DNA from: Streptomyces sp. LUP30
Lineage (GTDB): Bacteria > Actinomycetota > Actinomycetes > Streptomycetales > Streptomycetaceae
Assembly (NCBI RefSeq): GCF_001746365.1
Contig: NZ_MJAJ01000002.1
Location: forward strand, 32,312 to 96,311
Direction: 5' to 3'
Length of the DNA stretch: 64,000 bases
Made by a program: the position numbers and the translations under genes. The first letter of the stretch is position 1, and each line of letters opens with the position of its first letter. This document shows positions 17,783 through 26,241 of this stretch, in pieces. The notes beneath the pieces are model-generated. The model had not been told where the DNA came from and made no database searches. It saw nothing but the letters and a program-made list of their open reading frames with translations.

Positions 17783-17804
17783 TTGGACGCTTGCGTGAGC
17801 CGTC

Positions 17805-18036
17805 GACGGACGCCTCTTCTCCGGGCCTGAACGCGTCCTGGTCCATCGGGATCTCCCCCGCGGCGAAGCCCGACATCAGGCGGTAGGTGTTCGCTCCCCT
17901 CAGGCAGATGGCCTCAGGGGTGCTCGCCGAGCCACGCGAGACACTCCGGGCCCTCCAGTCCCCCGAACCCGGGCCGTCCCTCTCCCGTCGCACAACCATC
18001 GAGGGAAGTGAGGAAACCGACGAGAAGATCCGACAT
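17805..18036 (-). pseudogene. Truncated, frameshifted dihydrofolate-reductase-family (RibD C-terminal-like) gene
   Basis: The start MSDLLVGFLTSLDGCATGEG then FGGLEGPECLAWLGEHP matches the N-terminus of a common actinobacterial DHFR-like protein. An extra T (CACCCC-T-GAGGCC on the minus strand) creates TGA. Read in the next frame, the protein continues EAICLRGANTYRLMSGFAAG to EEASVD. It then stops matching, having lost more than half of the expected roughly 190 residues next to the expansin terminator. It is non-functional. Confidence 0.7.
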
Positions 18037-18152
18037 GGCAGCATCCCTTCCCAAACCGTCATGGGCTCGGACCGGCCGGTAGCCACAAATCATCGACCAC
18101 GCGGGGAGCAACGAGTCCTCGTCCGGCACGACGCCGACCGAAGAGACAGCAC

Positions 18153-18791
18153 CTAGGCGCCCGGCAACGCCTCCGGCCGGTCCGTCACGGCGAGCAGGGC
18201 GTGGACGCTCGTCTCCATGGCGCGAGCAGCGGACTCGACGTCGAGTCCGCTGCTGCGCCAGTGGTACCAGGCACCCCAAGTGGTCACGGCGTCCAGCCCG
18301 TTGAGCAGGTCGGCTCCACGTCCCTCGGGGAGCCGGACGAGTTCCTGGGCGAAGACCTCCTCCAGCCGCCTCCGCGCGAAGTCGAGCACGTGCCGGGTGG
18401 CTTCGTCGACCCGCTCCGACGGACTTTCCAGGCGCAACATGGCGAGCCGGGCCGGGGTGATCCACTCCAGGATCCGCGCGCGCTGTTCGACGAGTGCCGT
18501 CACGCGGCCCGCCCGCGGGCCGTCCACCGGGAGTGGCCGGATCTGCGCGGCCAGCTGGTCCAGCCGCCTGGCGATGGCCGTGTCCGCGAGCTGGGACATG
18601 TCGGCGAAGTGGTGGAAGACCAGGCGCCGGGACACTCCCGCGCGTTCGGCGACCCGGTCCGCGGGAAAGTGCGATTCCCCTTCGTCGAGCAGCGACAGCA
18701 TCGCGTCGGCGATCTTCTCGCGGGTCTGCCGTCCGCGCTCCGTGCGGCCGTCGGGGATGCGGTCGGGCGTCTGTCGGGTCGGCTGCTTCAC
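18153..18791 (-). CDS. TetR family transcriptional regulator
   Basis: A 212-aa regulator with an N-terminal HTH (DAMLSLLDEGESHFPADRVAERAG then SRRLVFHHFADMSQL). The GTG at 18791 is preferred to the longer frame because GGGAGG lies 6 nt before it, and the longer frame would run into the operator. It is divergent from the MMPL exporter and probably represses it. Inside the gene, 18225-18254 is a perfect 30-bp palindrome encoding SSGLDVESAA on both strands. Confidence 0.88.
   Translation of the reverse strand: MKQPTRQTPDRIPDGRTERGRQTREKIADAMLSLLDEGESHFPADRVAERAGVSRRLVFHHFADMSQLADTAIARRLDQLAAQIRPLPVDGPRAGRVTALVEQRARILEWITPARLAMLRLESPSERVDEATRHVLDFARRRLEEVFAQELVRLPEGRGADLLNGLDAVTTWGAWYHWRSSGLDVESAARAMETSVHALLAVTDRPEALPGA
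18225..18254. repeat. 30-bp perfect palindrome inside tetR
   Basis: AGCAGCGGACTCGAC is followed directly by its reverse complement, with no spacer. Because of the symmetry both strands encode the same ten residues, SSGLDVESAA. It could form a cruciform or serve as an intragenic binding site, or be coincidental. Confidence 0.9.
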
Positions 18792-18821
18792 CTCGGTCCT
18801 CCCAGGGTCTCGTTGACATTC

Positions 18822-18863
18822 TTGCACTCCCGATGCAACTGTTCCATTGCACGCTCAGTGCAA
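18822..18863. promoter_or_regulatory. Tandem TetR operators (TTGCAC-N5-GTGCAA)
   Basis: TTGCAC-GCTCA-GTGCAA (18847-18863) is a perfect inverted repeat. TTGCAC-TCCCG-ATGCAA (18822-18838) is a second copy with one mismatch; the centres are 25 bp apart. They lie in the divergent spacer between the TetR gene and the MMPL exporter gene. TTGACA next to the first site (18813-18818) could be a -35 element for the exporter. Confidence 0.75.
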
Positions 18864-18934
18864 TAAGTTCATCGAGTGGGCCGCCGGTCGACATCCCGTC
18901 GGGCGCCCCCGCCGTACGGGAGGACGACTTCCTG

Positions 18935-21262
18935 ATGTTCCTGTCCGTCGGGCGCTGGTGCGCCCGCAGGCCCAAGAGGACCCTGGCAGCCTGGCTGCTG
19001 TTGCTCACGGTGTCCGCCGTCGCCGTAGCGGTCTTCGGCAAGGTCACCACCGAAACCGTCACCATCCCCGGCAGCGACAGCCAGGCCGCACGCGGGGCCG
19101 GGACGGCGTTCCACGACTCGGCGTCGGGACGGCAGCCCGTTGTCCTGTACGCGCCGCCGGGCACGGCGGGCCTCACCGACCCCGGGACGAAGCGGGCGGT
19201 CGAGGCGGCGGCGCGGGCCGTCGGGAAGGTGCCCCACGTCGTGGCCGTCACCACCCCCTACGACTCGGTCGGCAGAAATGCACTGAGCGCGGACGGTCGC
19301 ACGGGCTACCTGACGGTCGAACTCGACGTCGGCGGACGGGACATCGCCGCCGACACCGCCCGGAACATCGTGGACGCTGCCGCGCCCGCCAGCGGGGCCG
19401 GACTCGAGGTCACGGCCGGCGGCGACCTGGCCGCCGCCGCGGACAAGGGCTCGACCGGCCACAGCGAGATCATCGGCCTCGCGGCCGCGTTCGTCGTCCT
19501 CGCCGTGGGGTTCGGCAGCCTGGTCGCGGCCGGGGTCCCGCTGCTCAACGGGGCTCTCGGCCTCGCTGTCTCGCTGTCCGCGATCGGCCTCGTCGGTCAT
19601 CTGATGGACATGCCGTCCTCGGGCACCACCATCGCCGCCATGATCGGCCTCGGAGTGGGCATCGACTACACCCTGTTCTGCCTGACCCGCTTCCGTGACC
19701 TACGGGCGACCGGAGTGGGCGTCGAGGAGGCGGCGGCGCGCACCATGGCCGGTTCGGGCAAGGCCGTGGCCTTCGCCGGGTGCGCCGTCATCACCGCGCT
19801 GGCGGGTCTGGCGCTGGGGGGACTGCCCCTGCTGCACGCGCTGGCCCTCGCACCGGCCGTCGCCGTCCTTGTCGCCATGGCGCTCACCCTCACGCTGCTA
19901 CCGGCCCTGCTTTCCCTGCTGGGCAGGTGGCTCACCCCGAAGGTCCGTCCGCGGGAGTCGTCACCGGCGCAGGCGGAGGTCGCGCCGCGAGGCCCGAGAG
20001 GCTGGGGTCGGGCGGCGCAGTACGTAGCCGCCCGGCCGTGGCGCTGTCTGCTGGCCGGCCTGCTCCTCACCGGCGTACTGGCCCTGCCGGCCTCCCGGTT
20101 GACGTTCGGCCAGCTCGACGCCGGCGACAAGGCCGCCGGAACGTCGAGCCGCACCGCCTACGACCGGCTTGCGGACGCCTTCGGCCCAGGCGTCAACGGC
20201 CCGCTCCAGGTCACCGGCGAGCTCTCCCGTCCGGCCGCCGACCCAGGCGAGGGCCGCATCACAGCGGTCGCGGACGCACTCCTCGCGACGTACGGCGTGG
20301 CCTCCGTGGCCCCGGCACAACTCAGCAGCGACGGCAGGCAGGTGCGGTGGCAGGTCACCCCCACCACAGCGCCCGGAGATCCGAAGACCGCCGCGCTCGT
20401 ACGCGATCTACGGGAAGACGTGCTGCCCCGCGCCACCGCAGGCACCGACCAGGTGACGCACGTGGGCGGTGCGACAGCGGTCCAGGACGACCTCAACGAG
20501 CGCCTCGCCGGTCGGATGCCGGTGATCGTCGGCTTCGTGCTCGCCGTCGCAGCGCTGCTGTTGCTGATCGCCTTCCGCTCGCCGGTCATCGCGGTGAAGG
20601 CCGCGCTGATGAACCTCGTCTCGGTCGCCGCCGCGTACGGCGTGCTGACCGCGGTCTTCCCGTGGGGCTGGGGCGCGGACCTGATCGGGCTCGAGGGTCC
20701 GGTGCCCGTCCCCGGTTACGTGCCGCTGCTGATGTTCGCGGTGCTGTTCGGCCTGTCGATGGACTACGAGGTGTTCCTGCTCAGCGCCGTCCGGGCCGCG
20801 TACCTGCGCGGCGGTGACAACCGGCAGGCCGTGATCAGCGGGCTCACCGCCACGGGTCGGATCATCACCTCCGCGGCAGTGATCATGGTCAGTGTCTTCC
20901 TCAGCTACCTGCTGTCCGACGACCCGGTGGTGAAGATGTTCGGGCTGGGACTGGCCACGGCCGTCGCGCTGGACGCGACGGTCGTCCGCGGCATCCTCGT
21001 GCCGTCCACGATGGTCCTGCTCGGCCGGGCGAACTGGTGGCTGCCCGCGTGGCTGGACCGGGTGCTGCCGCACCTGGACGTCGAGGACGACGGGCAGGGC
21101 CGGGAACAGCCCCGCGCCGGCACCGACCGCACCCACCCCACTGGCCACACCGACCGCACCGACCGCACCGACCGCACCGACCGCACCGACGAAGCGGACG
21201 GGACGCACGGACCCCACGTCCCGGGCAGCGCTCCCGTCCCCGCCACCCGGAGGACTTCGTGA
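18935..21262 (+). CDS. MMPL/RND-superfamily membrane transporter
   Basis: A 775-aa inner-membrane protein with two repeats of one helix, an extracytoplasmic loop and five to six helices. The first helix starts RPKRTLAAWLLLLTVSAVAV. The signature GLGVGIDYTLFCLTRFRD lies in the first half and LFGLSMDYEVFLLSAVR in the second; their Asp-Tyr pairs are the proton-relay positions of the MMPL family. Substrates are usually lipids, glycolipids or hydrophobic antibiotics. The tail carries a 9-bp tandem repeat coding TDR. The stop overlaps the start of the DUF2993 gene (GTGA), implying co-translation, and the TetR operators sit upstream. Confidence 0.92.
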   Translation: MFLSVGRWCARRPKRTLAAWLLLLTVSAVAVAVFGKVTTETVTIPGSDSQAARGAGTAFHDSASGRQPVVLYAPPGTAGLTDPGTKRAVEAAARAVGKVPHVVAVTTPYDSVGRNALSADGRTGYLTVELDVGGRDIAADTARNIVDAAAPASGAGLEVTAGGDLAAAADKGSTGHSEIIGLAAAFVVLAVGFGSLVAAGVPLLNGALGLAVSLSAIGLVGHLMDMPSSGTTIAAMIGLGVGIDYTLFCLTRFRDLRATGVGVEEAAARTMAGSGKAVAFAGCAVITALAGLALGGLPLLHALALAPAVAVLVAMALTLTLLPALLSLLGRWLTPKVRPRESSPAQAEVAPRGPRGWGRAAQYVAARPWRCLLAGLLLTGVLALPASRLTFGQLDAGDKAAGTSSRTAYDRLADAFGPGVNGPLQVTGELSRPAADPGEGRITAVADALLATYGVASVAPAQLSSDGRQVRWQVTPTTAPGDPKTAALVRDLREDVLPRATAGTDQVTHVGGATAVQDDLNERLAGRMPVIVGFVLAVAALLLLIAFRSPVIAVKAALMNLVSVAAAYGVLTAVFPWGWGADLIGLEGPVPVPGYVPLLMFAVLFGLSMDYEVFLLSAVRAAYLRGGDNRQAVISGLTATGRIITSAAVIMVSVFLSYLLSDDPVVKMFGLGLATAVALDATVVRGILVPSTMVLLGRANWWLPAWLDRVLPHLDVEDDGQGREQPRAGTDRTHPTGHTDRTDRTDRTDRTDEADGTHGPHVPGSAPVPATRRTS
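21149..21190 (+). repeat. 9-bp tandem repeat (ACCGACCGC) in the MMPL gene tail
   Basis: Four full copies plus a partial fifth encode T-D-R repeats in the hydrophilic C-terminal tail. It is prone to in-frame length changes and does not touch the membrane domain. Confidence 0.95.
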
Positions 21263-21945
21263 GCCACCACCCGGCCCCGACCCGCAAACGGCTGCTCTGG
21301 ATCACTGTGACGACCGGGACTCTGATCGCCCTCCTGCCCGCCGCCGACCGGTTCGCCGCCGTGTCCGCGGAGCACCGGCTGGCCGACCTCATCGCGGGGC
21401 GGCAGACCGCGGTGGTGGGCACTCCCCAAGTGAGCATCGACGCCTTCCCCTTCCTGCTGAGCGCGGCCGAGGGAAGGTTCTCCCGGGTGGCCGTGCGGGC
21501 GGACGCCGTCACCGGAAAGGGCCGACCCGTGCAGGCGACAGTCGAACTGAAAGATGTGTCGGACCGGGCCGGTTCCTACCGCGCCGCGTCGGCGGACGCC
21601 CGGTTCACCGCGCCCCTCGGCTCGTTCGGTGCCGGGCTCGGCCCGGACACGTCACTGTCCGACGACGGCCACGGCAGGCTCCGCATCGAACGGCAGGTCT
21701 TCGGTCTGCCGCTGAACGTCACGGCGGAGCTGCGGCTGTCCGGCCGCACGGTCGAAGTAGTGCCGGTGGCCGCGTCGATCGCGGGGCGCCCCGTGGACCC
21801 GGCCGGCCCACGTATCCAAGACGCATTCGCAGGGCAGGACCGAACCCTCCCGAAGCTGCCCGCAGGCCTCGATCCGACGGACGTCTCGGTGACCGCTGCG
21901 GGCGTGGTCCTGCACGCCCGAGGTGAGGACATACGTCTCACCTAG
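21259..21945 (+). CDS. DUF2993 (LmeA-like) exported lipid-binding protein
   Basis: A 228-aa protein. An N-terminal membrane anchor or signal (RKRLLWITVTTGTLIALLPA) precedes a domain of alternating strands with VSIDAFPFLLSAAEGRFSRV and late VTAAGVVLHARGEDIRL, as in the DUF2993 family. Mycobacterial LmeA of this family is a cell-envelope mannolipid-binding protein. The GTG start overlaps the MMPL stop, so the two are made together. I infer joint handling of an envelope lipid. The 280 bases after it hold no gene. Confidence 0.75.
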   Translation: MSHHPAPTRKRLLWITVTTGTLIALLPAADRFAAVSAEHRLADLIAGRQTAVVGTPQVSIDAFPFLLSAAEGRFSRVAVRADAVTGKGRPVQATVELKDVSDRAGSYRAASADARFTAPLGSFGAGLGPDTSLSDDGHGRLRIERQVFGLPLNVTAELRLSGRTVEVVPVAASIAGRPVDPAGPRIQDAFAGQDRTLPKLPAGLDPTDVSVTAAGVVLHARGEDIRLT

Positions 21946-22225
21946 CCATTTCCCGCGTAGCAGCGGTGCGCGTGGGCGCCAGTGAAGCGATCGTCGCCGG
22001 GTGATCCATGGGGTGCAGGACAGGGTCCGCACGGAGTGCCGTGCCGACCGTGCACCCGTTCCAAGGTGCCCTCGACGCCTGCCGCCAGAGCCACGTAGGG
22101 GGCGAAGGCACCCCTGTCCCCAGGGGGCCCCCGGCCGAGACCGGCCGGCCCGGGATCGCCCGCAGCCGCTGGACGTCCACCGTGCTCGGGCTGGAGGCGA
22201 GTGCTCAGCGCCACGCAGTGGGGAG

Positions 22226-22867
22226 CTAGGGAAGGATGGCGATGGCGCTGGACCAGCCGAGACCGAGCCGATCCTGGCATGCCATGTGAAGGAACTGGAA
22301 CGCTTCGAGTTCTCGTGCCCGGCGCAGCGGCCCGACGTCGAGTGGGCGCATGCCGCCTGAGGTGACGACGGAGGCCACAGTCTCCTTGGCTGCGTCATCA
22401 TCACCTGCGATGAAGACATCCAGTGGCCGGCCGGCCACTTCACCCGTCACAAGCGGGCCGGCAAAGGTGGTGTTGAAAGCCTTGACGACCCGTACGTTCG
22501 CTACGGTCGCTGCGATCTCCTCGGCCGCCGAGGTGCCGGGTGGTACGGCCAGCGAGTCGAAGGTGCTGAAATCCACGGGGTTGCAGATGTCGACCACGAC
22601 TTTGCCAGACAGGGCAGCGCCCAGCGAGCCGGCCACCTCCCGCCCTGCAGGGTAAGGGAGGGCAAGCACCACCACATCCGCTGCCGCCACGCCTTCCACG
22701 CCGTACGCCTGCACGTCTGCCCCGCCCACCGCCTCCGACAGGGCTACGGCCAGTTGCTCGGCCTTGTCCTGGTTGCGATCGTGCAGCCGGAGAGAGTGAC
22801 CGCCCGACAGCACCCGTGTACCGATACCTCGGGCCATGTTCCCAGCCCCGACAATGGTGATGATCAT
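22226..22867 (-). CDS. F420-dependent NADP reductase-like NAD(P)-binding protein
   Basis: A 213-aa soluble protein. It opens with the Rossmann motif IITIVGAGNMARGIGTRVLSGG and has LHDRN, VVVLALPYPAG, VVDICNP and VKAFNTTFA, the order seen in F420H2:NADP oxidoreductases and related coenzyme F420-dependent reductases. The second half is short. GGGAG precedes the ATG by 5 nt. It probably moves hydride between NADP and F420 or a small substrate; partners are not encoded nearby. Confidence 0.82.
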   Translation of the reverse strand: MIITIVGAGNMARGIGTRVLSGGHSLRLHDRNQDKAEQLAVALSEAVGGADVQAYGVEGVAAADVVVLALPYPAGREVAGSLGAALSGKVVVDICNPVDFSTFDSLAVPPGTSAAEEIAATVANVRVVKAFNTTFAGPLVTGEVAGRPLDVFIAGDDDAAKETVASVVTSGGMRPLDVGPLRRARELEAFQFLHMACQDRLGLGWSSAIAILP

Positions 22868-23014
22868 TGCTACTCCCGGGTGAGGCGCCATATCTCGTTC
22901 CAGCCTCACATTCACGGGCGGACCGCGCCATCGCCCACCGCCGCCCGAGAGGCACGGATGGTTCATCCTGTGGCTCTGCCGGAAACAGCCGCCATCGAGT
23001 CCGAGCCATGGGCT

Positions 23015-23267
23015 CCGAGATGAGACGGCGGCGCAGCCCGGCGGGCGTACAGCCGGACCATCTCGTCGCAGCTCGGCTCGCCTCCGAGCACGGCCCGGAA
23101 TGTCTTCCGGCCTACGGGGCGGTCTCGCCTGCCGACGTGTGGTCGCCGATGTCAGCGGTGATCTGGTGCAGTTGGTCGAATGCCCACGTCCAGCTACGTG
23201 CCCCGGCTCCACCGGTGTCGACCACCGTCACATCCATGTCGAACAGCACGGCAATCGGCGCTGTCAT
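23015..23267 (-). pseudogene. HAD-family phosphatase relic
   Basis: An ATG with AGGAG 7 nt upstream starts IAVLFDMDVTVVDTGGAGA, the HAD motif I (DxD) with Gly changed to Val in FDMDGT. The frame stops after 51 aa at ETAP. In the next frame it continues GRKTFRAVLGGEPSCDEMVR to LYARRAAPP and is then lost. A frameshift and a large 3' deletion have removed motifs II to IV, so there is no activity. Confidence 0.7.
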
Positions 23268-23526
23268 ATCGGTTCTCCTGTGATCGGGCTATTCGTCCCC
23301 CACCTGCGCAAGGCTGAATCTGTCCGGCGAGAACAGGTGCGAGAGTCATGCGAGAGCCCCCGAAGCGATCACCACCCCCAGGTCGCCGGTCGCAGAACTG
23401 ACCAGGCCTGACCGGGTCTGCATACCACTACCTGGCGTGATCGGCGCCCTGCGCATTCGGGGCCTCTTCAGCGTCTGACCCATTGGTCGACGTGCGCCGC
23501 GCACTCCCCCGTCGGATGGTGGAGTC

Positions 23527-23793
23527 ATGAACCATCACCACCCGTCCCAACGGACGATCGAGATCAACACTCGGCTTGTGAAGACCGGCGCCGTACTCAC
23601 CACGGCCGGTGCCGTGGTGACCTGGGCCGGCATGGCCATCGTGGCCACCGCGGTGTTCGCGGCAGGCCGCCGCCTGATCCGCGAGATGGACGTGCCTCCG
23701 GCCGAGCAGGCGGCCATGAAGTGGCGGCAGGCCAAGGAGGCGTCCAGAGCGGGCGTGCAGGCGTGGCAGTCCACGTCTTACGGCCAGCACTGA
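23527..23793 (+). CDS. Small single-helix membrane protein, function unknown
   Basis: An 88-aa protein. Residues 18-48 (LVKTGAVLTTAGAVVTWAGM then AIVATAVFAAGRR) form one or two packed membrane helices, followed by a charged soluble tail ending in STSYGQH. GGTGGAG precedes the ATG. Similar short proteins are widespread in streptomycetes with no known role. Confidence 0.7.
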   Translation: MNHHHPSQRTIEINTRLVKTGAVLTTAGAVVTWAGMAIVATAVFAAGRRLIREMDVPPAEQAAMKWRQAKEASRAGVQAWQSTSYGQH

Positions 23794-23912
23794 TCGCCAC
23801 CCGGGCGTGCATCGTTCTTCTTGGCCTGCCCCTGCAACCCAGGGCATGTGGGTGCGGATGACGAACACGTTCAGTCCGCCGTCCCAGCCCGGGGCGGCGG
23901 TGGTGGTGAAGC

Positions 23913-24034
23913 CCGGCACACACCGCAGACAGAGCCGCGAGCGTGTCCTTGGTGAAGTCGACCCGGCAAGCCTGACGGGGCAGGCGCTTCGACGCGGTCG
24001 GCGGGCCGTCTCCCCCGAAGACGGCGGTCGCCCC
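23913..24034 (+). repeat. Dispersed repeat, copy A
   Basis: About 120 bp that recurs at 50269-50392 in the same orientation. Shared blocks include GCCGCGAGCG, AAGCCTGACGGG, CAGGCGCTTC and GCGGTCGGCGGGCCGTCT, followed by GAAGACGGC. Read on the minus strand both copies contain D(S/T)LAALS(V/A)VCAG. It could be the remnant of a short mobile element or a common gene end. Confidence 0.65.
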
Positions 24035-24708
24035 AAGGGGGTGATCGCCCCGCCGGGACGCTCTCGCGCTCCATGTGGCGGCCGCCTCCCATCTCGCCGA
24101 CGATGAACCGGAGGGCAGGGTGACGTCAACGGCACCGAGGACCCGGGCCGCGGCATCCACGCAGACGTGTGGAGACGGAAGGAGGCCCGCCGGTGGCGCT
24201 CGCCGGGGCTGGGACATCATCACCAGGGGCGCCCCCAGCAGTTCGTAGCGGGTGGCGCAGTCCCGGAGTCGGCGGGGAGAGGCATCGCGGACTGCCGGCA
24301 GCAGCACGGGGACTTCCTTGTCGCCATGGCCCGGGGGCAAGGCGGTCGGCATGGTGCAGGCTGAAGAGGGAGAGGGAGAGGAGTCGCTGGTCAGCGCGCG
24401 AATAGTAGTGTCGGTGGCGCTCGATGCCAGTGCAGAGATGCCGTGGCCCGTGATCTGACCCGTCGCCCCTGACTGGCATACAGGCGGTGCACGGGCTTCC
24501 GGTGCCCGACCGGGCGGTGGGCAAGCTCCAGCTGCCGGTGAGCGAGTTGGCCCCCACGTCCGCGAATCCCCCGGCCAGTGTCTGCTGACACTTGTCGAGT
24601 CTGGGAGGCAGAACGTCCACGGCGAGCAGAAACCGTTTTAGCTTTGGCCTCGACAGCTCAGACACTCCGACCATCCGCCCCTTTTCATCGAGTGCCATAA
24701 AACCCCTA
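24035..24708. other. No recognisable gene
   Basis: About 670 bases upstream of the mannanase. Several frames are open on the minus strand and a few have protein-like stretches (RDASPRRLRDCATRYELLGA at about 24230-24290). None could be identified, so I treat this as decayed or non-coding sequence. Confidence 0.4.
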
Positions 24709-24732
24709 AAAGGGGCAGAGAGTAGCCCCTTT
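24709..24732. terminator. Hairpin upstream of the mannanase promoter region
   Basis: AAAGGGGC, an 8-nt loop, then GCCCCTTT make a perfect 8-bp stem in a locally AT-richer stretch. It could insulate the mannanase from upstream transcription. Confidence 0.5.
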
Positions 24733-24772
24733 GAGCTCCGCCCGGTCCCTTTGCCGCGAGGATTGACCACTG

Positions 24773-24780
24773 AACCGGTT
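24773..24780. promoter_or_regulatory. AACCGGTT operator upstream of the mannanase gene
   Basis: TGAACCGGTTAG lies 88 bp before the mannanase start. The same palindromic core occurs twice between the beta-mannosidase and the ABC importer, so one LacI-type repressor may bind all three. Confidence 0.6.
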
Positions 24781-24867
24781 AGTGCTTCCATCGACCGTGC
24801 CGCCGAAGCGCCCGCCTCAGGGCCTTGCGTGCTGCGTCGACAGCCAATTCACGCCCGAAGGAGTGCC

Positions 24868-26157
24868 GTGCCGTCGCTCAGCGCTTTTGACAACGTTGTC
24901 CTCTCAGGCTCCTCCCGCAGACGCCTACTGGTGGGAGCGGCCGCCGGCGCGGGTGCAGCCGCGCTGCCGCCCTCCGTTTCCGCCCATGCGGCTGCTGGGG
25001 CGCCCCGCCCCCGCGGCGGATACATCGGCGTCGGAGGAGGTGAGTTCGTCCGCTCCGGGAGGCGGTTTCGCTTCGGGGGGACCAATTGTTACTACCTGCA
25101 CCAGCAGTCCCACTACATGATCGACAGCGTGCTCAACGACGCCGCCGCAATGGGCCTGACCGTGGTGCGCGCCTGGGCGTTCGCGGACGGCACGGAGAAG
25201 GCCGAACATCCGCTGCAGCCGCAGCCGCACCGGTACGACGAAGACGCCTTCGACTCACTCGACTACGCCGTCCACAAGGCCGGGCAGCTCGGGATCAGAC
25301 TCGTGCTTCCCCTGGTGAACAACTGGCCCGACTACGGGGGGATGCAGCAGTACGTGAAGTGGTTCCTGGGGCTTGCCGACGACAGTTACGGGTCCGAGAC
25401 GCCCCACCACGACCACTTCTACACCGACAAGGCGATTCGCGCCTGCTACAAGGCGTTCGCCGCCCACGTCATCGGTCGCCGGAATCGCTACACGGGCCTT
25501 CGCTACCACCAGGACCCGACCGTCATGGCGTTCGAGCTCGCCAACGAGCCGCGGTGCCGCTCGGACAGGTCCGGGGACACCCTCGTACGGTGGGCGGCCG
25601 AGATGAGTGCGCACGTCAAACGACTGGCGCCGCATCAGCTGGTTGCCGTCGGCGACGAAGGGACCTACGGGGAGGCCGGTAACGCCGACTACCCGTACTC
25701 CGACTACGACGGCGTCGACTGGCGGCGGCTCAGCGCTCTGCGCACGGTGGACTACGCGACCTTCCACCTCTACCCCCAGGGCTGGGGGGAGACCTCGTCC
25801 GCGAAGCCCGGAACCGACGCCGGCCAGTGGGGCGAGCAGTGGATCCGCCGGCATCTGCAGGACGCCCGCAGGCTGGGCAAGCCCGCCGTCCTGGAGGAGT
25901 TCGGCGTGCGCATCGACGCCGACAGGGACGTGCCGGACAGTGCCGCCCGGGACGGGGTCTACCGCCGCTGGACCAGGGCCGTCGAGCAGGAGTCCGGAGC
26001 CGGATCCCAGTTCTGGCTGCTGACCTCGCGGGTCGACGACGGCTCCTTCTACCCGGACTACGACGGGTTCCGGATCACCTGGAACAACGAGGACGCCAAC
26101 CCCGCACGTTCGACGGCCCGCGTGCTCAGCGAGCACGCGGCCGCCATGGCTCACTGA
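24868..26157 (+). CDS. Tat-exported GH5 (subfamily 7-like) endo-beta-1,4-mannanase
   Basis: A 429-aa extracellular glycosidase. SSRRRLLVGAAAGAG near the N-terminus is a twin-arginine export signal ending about residue 45. The (beta/alpha)8 domain begins EFVRSGRRFRFGGTNCYYLH and includes VVRAWAFADG. Acid/base Glu is in FELANEPR (about E227) and the nucleophile is in LEEFGVR (about E344), as in plant and fungal-type mannanases. It would cut mannan or galactomannan outside the cell, feeding the ABC importer and beta-mannosidase downstream. The start is taken as GTG 24868 (AAGGAG 4 nt before). A GACAACGTTGTC palindrome lies inside the first codons. Confidence 0.88.
   Translation: MPSLSAFDNVVLSGSSRRRLLVGAAAGAGAAALPPSVSAHAAAGAPRPRGGYIGVGGGEFVRSGRRFRFGGTNCYYLHQQSHYMIDSVLNDAAAMGLTVVRAWAFADGTEKAEHPLQPQPHRYDEDAFDSLDYAVHKAGQLGIRLVLPLVNNWPDYGGMQQYVKWFLGLADDSYGSETPHHDHFYTDKAIRACYKAFAAHVIGRRNRYTGLRYHQDPTVMAFELANEPRCRSDRSGDTLVRWAAEMSAHVKRLAPHQLVAVGDEGTYGEAGNADYPYSDYDGVDWRRLSALRTVDYATFHLYPQGWGETSSAKPGTDAGQWGEQWIRRHLQDARRLGKPAVLEEFGVRIDADRDVPDSAARDGVYRRWTRAVEQESGAGSQFWLLTSRVDDGSFYPDYDGFRITWNNEDANPARSTARVLSEHAAAMAH
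24889..24900. promoter_or_regulatory. GACAACGTTGTC palindrome inside the start of the mannanase gene
   Basis: A perfect 12-bp palindrome covering codons 8-11. From memory it matches the operator described for a LacI-type mannan regulator (ManR) in a cellulolytic Streptomyces. It lies 19 nt after the start codon, where a bound repressor would block elongation. If the true start lies further downstream it would be a normal operator. Confidence 0.6.
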
Positions 26158-26167
26158 ACCCGGTGGC

Positions 26168-26194
26168 GGCCGAGTGGAGGGACACCACTCGGCC
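26168..26194 (+). terminator. Terminator of the mannanase gene
   Basis: A perfect 10-bp stem GGCCGAGTGG / CCACTCGGCC with a 7-nt loop starts 10 nt after the mannanase stop. It separates that gene from the endoglucanase. Confidence 0.8.
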
Positions 26195-26241
26195 ACTACC
26201 TGTCAGGTATATGTCAACATCGACCACCTCGAGGAGAACGG

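Noticed and set aside
21149..21190. 9-bp repeats considered as an origin or iteron array
   Set aside because: They are in frame in the MMPL tail and code TDR repeats. No replication gene is near.
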